From NCBI GenBank assembly GCA_964603155.1, contig CAZRTZ010000061.1, positions 1-15,787 on the forward strand: a stretch of DNA of 15,787 bases, in the 5' to 3' direction. Under the pieces are notes generated by a model. It was not told the origin of the DNA and did no database searches. It was given only the letters and a program-made list of their open reading frames with translations. Origin of the DNA: VAUL01 sp964603155. Lineage in GTDB: Bacteria > Desulfobacterota > Desulfuromonadia > Desulfuromonadales > BM103. A program made the position numbers and the translations under genes. Below are positions 13,303 through 15,787 of the stretch, in pieces. Within the stretch, counting starts at the first letter, position 1. Every line of letters begins with the position of its first letter.

Positions 13303-13758
13303 ATGTTCAAGGAATTCAAGGAATTCGCCATGCGCGGCAACGTCATCGACATGGCCATCGGTATCATCATCGGCGGCGCTTTCGGCCCGATCGTCGGGTC
13401 GATGGTCAGTGACATCATCATGCCGCCGATCGGTCTGGCCCTGGGCAATGTCGATTTCTCCAATCTCTTCCTCCTGGTCAAGGCCGGGAGCAAGGCTGCG
13501 GCACCCTACGCCTCGCTGGCCGACGCCAAGGCCGCCGGCGCGGTGACCATCAACTACGGGGTGTTCATCAACAGCGTGATCAGCTTTGTGATCGTCGCCT
13601 TCTGCGTCTTTTTGCTGGTCAAAACCATGAACCGCCTACGTCGCGAGGAGGAGGTACCACCCGCTGCGCCGACAACCAAGGACTGCCCGTTCTGCTGCAC
13701 TTCCATCGCCATTCAGGCGACCCGCTGTCCGCATTGCACCTCGGAACTCAAGAGTTGA
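13303..13758 (+). CDS. mscL: Large-conductance mechanosensitive channel with C-terminal zinc ribbon
   Basis: A 151-residue protein. The N-terminal amphipathic helix and first span (FKEFAMRGNVIDMAIGIIIGGAFG) and DIIMPPIGL (37-45) are MscL hallmarks. The second span is at about 88-108 (INSVISFVIVAFCVFLLVK), followed by the usual basic cytoplasmic stretch (MNRLRREEE). MscL forms a homopentameric pore in the inner membrane that opens under high tension to release solutes during hypo-osmotic shock. In place of the usual C-terminal bundle end, residues 128-145 read CPFC-X10-CPHC, a rubredoxin-like zinc-ribbon pattern. GGGAGGGAAG upstream is a strong ribosome site. The stop overlaps the Nudix gene by 4 nt. 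Confidence 0.95.
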   Translation: MFKEFKEFAMRGNVIDMAIGIIIGGAFGPIVGSMVSDIIMPPIGLALGNVDFSNLFLLVKAGSKAAAPYASLADAKAAGAVTINYGVFINSVISFVIVAFCVFLLVKTMNRLRREEEVPPAAPTTKDCPFCCTSIAIQATRCPHCTSELKS

Positions 13759-14156
13759 GCAGGCGTCACGTCCACGTTGCCTGCGCGATCATCGAGCGGG
13801 ACGGACGGGTGCTTGCCACCCGCCGCAGTGCCAGAATGAGCCTCCCCTTGAAATGGGAATTCCCCGGCGGCAAGATCGAGGCCGGGGAATCCCCGCAGGA
13901 GTGCCTGCGGCGCGAACTTCACGAAGAGCTGGGGGCCGTGGTCGAGATCGGAGCAGGGCTTTCCCCGGTGACCCACAGCTATCCGGATTTCACCTGCACG
14001 CTATACCCGTTCGTCTGCACGCTGGCGTCCGCTGAACTGACCTTGCATGAGCATGACCAGCTGACCTGGCTCCCTCCCCGGCAACTCCACTCCCTCGACT
14101 GGCTGGCCGCCGATCTGCCGGTGCTGGCCGCCTATCTGGAACACACCGGCGGATAG
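13755..14156 (+). CDS. MutT-type Nudix hydrolase (8-oxo-dGTP diphosphatase-like)
   Basis: 133 residues from a TTG at 13755, which overlaps the mscL stop as TTGA. Another TTG at 13734 would add seven residues. The shorter form begins SRRHVHVACAII, like other MutT proteins. The complete Nudix box GX5EX7REUXEEXGU is present: G39, E45, R53-E54, E57-E58, G60. The KWEFPGGKIEAGE segment and the DQLTWLPPRQL motif near residue 100 are typical of MutT, which hydrolyses 8-oxo-dGTP so that it is not built into DNA. Substrate is inferred from this resemblance. No strong Shine-Dalgarno precedes either TTG, so translation is probably coupled to mscL. Confidence 0.85.
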   Translation: MSRRHVHVACAIIERDGRVLATRRSARMSLPLKWEFPGGKIEAGESPQECLRRELHEELGAVVEIGAGLSPVTHSYPDFTCTLYPFVCTLASAELTLHEHDQLTWLPPRQLHSLDWLAADLPVLAAYLEHTGG

Positions 14157-14177
14157 CCGTTCAAAGCGATTTTCTGC

Positions 14178-14205
14178 TTGCCACTTCGGGATTCTCCCTT
14201 AAGAT
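14178..14205 (+). promoter_or_regulatory. Probable sigma-70 type promoter for CBS-DUF294 gene
   Basis: TTGCCA (14178-14183, 5/6 to consensus) and TAAGAT (14200-14205, 4/6) are separated by 16 bases in the 70-base gap after the Nudix gene. Transcription would begin near 14212, directly before GGGAGGAG, leaving a leader of about 15 bases. The gap is AT-richer than its surroundings. Confidence 0.45.
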
Positions 14206-14226
14206 TAATTCCGGGAGGAGCTGCCG

Positions 14227-15666
14227 ATGCCCGAAGCCAATACCCTGTTCATGCCGGTCGGTAATTTCTGTCGCCGCGAGGTGGTTTGCTGCACTGCCGA
14301 CGAGCCGTTGGTTGGCGTGGCCGAGATAATGCGCAGCCGCAACATCTCCAGCGTAGTCGTCTGTAGCGGACCGGCACCGGTCGGGATCATCACCGATCGC
14401 GACTTGCGCAACAAGGTGGTCTCGCGGGGGATCGATCCCAATACCCTGAGCGTTCGCGAGATCATGAACGCTCCGCTGGTAACCGTCGGGGAGGAAGAAT
14501 TTCTCTTCGAGGCACTCTACCGGATGTCCCGGCACGGCATTCACCGGATCGGCGTTGTCGATTCATCCGGCAATCTGGTCGGCATCATCACCGATTCCGA
14601 TATCCTGCGCCTGCAGACGCGGTCGCCGCAGCAGATGGTCCGCGACATCGAGGAGGCCGGCACGATCGATGAGCTCAAGAGCCTGCACGAACGCGTGCAA
14701 GGGTTGGTCATTCACCTGGTGGGGACCGGCGTTTCCACCCGGGATCTCGGGCGGTTGATCGCCCATCTCAACGATCGGATCCAGCTGCGCCTGATCGTCC
14801 TGCTCAAGGCCACCCTGTTTACTGATCTCCCTGGAAAATTTGCCTATGTCGTGCTCGGCAGCGAAGGGCGCCGCGAGCAGACGCTGACCACCGACCAGGA
14901 CAATGCCATCATCTATGCCGACGATCTCGATTCCACGGCGCTCGCCAGGATTGAGGAATTCTCCCGCGAACTGACCGATGGCCTGATCGCGATCGGCATC
15001 CCCCCCTGTCCCGGTGGCATCATGGCCAAAAATCCCCAGTGGCGGCGCAGTCTTGGGGAGTGGATCGAGGCGATCAATGGCTGGCTGGCAACCCCGACGC
15101 CGGAAAATATCCTCAGCGGCAGCATGTTCTTCGACCTGCGCACCCTCTACGGGGAGCCCTCCCTGGAGCAGGAACTGAAAGCGCATATCACCCGTCGGCT
15201 TGGATTTCAGTCTATGTTTTTGCGGCATGCAGCCGGCAACGTCGTGCGCTTCAAGACACCGATCGGCTGGTTCGGGCACCTGCGGGCGGAGAGCGACGGC
15301 GAGCATCGCGGCGAACTCGATGTCAAAAAGGCGGGGATCTTCGCGATCACCGAGGGGATCAAGGTGCTGGCACTCGAAGCCGGGGTGGTCGGCGGCGGGA
15401 CGATCGAGCGCCTGGATGCCCTGGTTGCGGCGGGGATCTTCAGCCGCTCCCGTGCGGATGACCTGGAAACCTGCTTCAATACCCTGGTCTACTTTCGCCT
15501 GCGCAGTCAGGCCACGGCCATTCGCGAGGGGAACAAGCCGACCAACTTTATCGACCTGGAACATTTCAGCCGGATCGAGAAGGGGCGCCTGAAACTGGCC
15601 CTGGAGGGGGTTGAAGCGTTCCAGGAGTTCCTCACCCTGAGGTTTCACCTCAACCTGTTGCACTAG
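14227..15666 (+). CDS. CBS-pair protein with DUF294 nucleotidyltransferase-like domain
   Basis: A 479-residue cytosolic protein. Two CBS repeats occupy about 12-68 and 75-130 (ISSVVVCSGPAPVGIITDRDL; GIHRIGVVDSSGNLVGIITDSDIL) and probably bind an adenine nucleotide. The DUF294 nucleotidyltransferase-like domain follows with GSEGRREQ (211-218) and DQDN (223-226), the GlnD/adenylyltransferase-type GS-X-DxD signature, and then the DUF294 C-terminal domain to residue 475. Many relatives carry an N-terminal cyclic-nucleotide-binding domain; this one begins directly at the CBS pair. The role is likely signalling-linked nucleotidyl transfer, but the target is unknown. GGGAGGAG six bases before the ATG is a strong ribosome site. 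A separate promoter is plausible. The next gene is convergent, so this one ends its transcription unit. Confidence 0.88.
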   Translation: MPEANTLFMPVGNFCRREVVCCTADEPLVGVAEIMRSRNISSVVVCSGPAPVGIITDRDLRNKVVSRGIDPNTLSVREIMNAPLVTVGEEEFLFEALYRMSRHGIHRIGVVDSSGNLVGIITDSDILRLQTRSPQQMVRDIEEAGTIDELKSLHERVQGLVIHLVGTGVSTRDLGRLIAHLNDRIQLRLIVLLKATLFTDLPGKFAYVVLGSEGRREQTLTTDQDNAIIYADDLDSTALARIEEFSRELTDGLIAIGIPPCPGGIMAKNPQWRRSLGEWIEAINGWLATPTPENILSGSMFFDLRTLYGEPSLEQELKAHITRRLGFQSMFLRHAAGNVVRFKTPIGWFGHLRAESDGEHRGELDVKKAGIFAITEGIKVLALEAGVVGGGTIERLDALVAAGIFSRSRADDLETCFNTLVYFRLRSQATAIREGNKPTNFIDLEHFSRIEKGRLKLALEGVEAFQEFLTLRFHLNLLH

Positions 15667-15684
15667 GGACCGAGCCCCCTGCGG

Positions 15685-15787
15685 CTATGCCGGTCGGGCC
15701 TGCTGCTGTGCCAGGGTAGTCAGGCGCAGAATGACCAGGCCGGCCAGCAGGAGCAGGGCGAACTCGAGGCCCGCCACGCCCACCCAC
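15685..15787 (-). CDS. C-terminal end of a membrane protein, cut by the window edge
   Basis: Reading the minus strand from the right edge gives an open frame of about 33 codons ending in TAG at 15685-15687. It reads WVGVAGLEFALLLLAGLV, then ILRLTTLAQQQARPA, stop. That is one clear hydrophobic span with a basic tail, as expected for the last segment of an inner-membrane protein. It converges on the CBS-DUF294 gene, with 18 bases between the stops. Too little is present to name a family, and a chance open frame is possible given the GC content. No convincing terminator lies between the two stops. Confidence 0.45.
   Translation of the reverse strand, partial: WVGVAGLEFALLLLAGLVILRLTTLAQQQARPA

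Noticed and set aside
15626..15660. CTCACCCTGAGG and CCTCAACCTG near the end of the CBS-DUF294 gene as a third repeat copy
   Set aside because: They lie in coding sequence with normal amino-acid content. The similarity is short enough to be chance.
14563..15663. 366-codon minus-strand open frame opposite the CBS-DUF294 gene
   Set aside because: It is antisense to a complete, motif-bearing protein and has no recognisable domain.
15667..15684. Bidirectional terminator between the convergent genes at the right edge
   Set aside because: Only very short pairings (AGCC/GGCT) and no T-tract on either strand.

Overview
The window is a GC-rich bacterial chromosomal segment dominated by housekeeping and envelope genes. 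Gene content and order (dnaE directly followed by accA and rlpA, an MscL with a C-terminal zinc ribbon, a CBS-DUF294 nucleotidyltransferase-like protein, an OatA-like acyltransferase) suggest a Gram-negative member of the Desulfuromonadota (Geobacter/Desulfuromonas relatives). The taxon is an inference from gene families and was not checked by search. I see no CRISPR array, insertion sequence, prophage, tRNA or rRNA.

Left arm (1-4832). The first 330 bases hold no recognised gene but end in a strong intrinsic terminator for a plus-strand transcript entering from the left. Three minus-strand envelope genes follow. They are a Bax-like peptidoglycan glucosaminidase lipoprotein (4832 to 3780), an OatA-like O-acyltransferase with a fused SGNH domain (3617 to 1503), and a separate secreted SGNH hydrolase that overlaps it by 4 nt (1506 to 331). 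The last two are almost certainly co-translated and probably add or remove acyl groups on a periplasmic glycan.

Divergent control region (4833-5049). It contains a promoter-like element, an imperfect direct repeat, and a perfect TTTAACC-N7-GGTTAAA dyad 33 nt upstream of maf.

Right arm (5050-15666, plus strand). Eight closely packed genes run from maf (YceF type) through dnaE, accA, rlpA, a SprT-like metalloprotease-fold gene and a DUF2339 polytopic membrane protein to mscL and a MutT-type Nudix hydrolase. Gaps are 15-39 nt or 4-nt overlaps. A terminator-like hairpin lies inside the first 27 codons of rlpA, so the run may be split or attenuated after accA. A CBS-DUF294 gene with its own plausible promoter follows. 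The C-terminal end of a convergent minus-strand membrane protein enters at the right edge.

Functionally the region mixes replication and nucleotide hygiene (DnaE, MutT, Maf), fatty-acid precursor supply (AccA), and cell-wall remodelling and osmotic protection (Bax-like, OatA-like/SGNH, RlpA, MscL). No previously undescribed multigene system is evident. The most notable points are the rlpA hairpin, the two-gene acyltransferase/SGNH unit, the zinc-ribbon MscL, and a pyrimidine repeat that leaves dnaE without a Shine-Dalgarno sequence.
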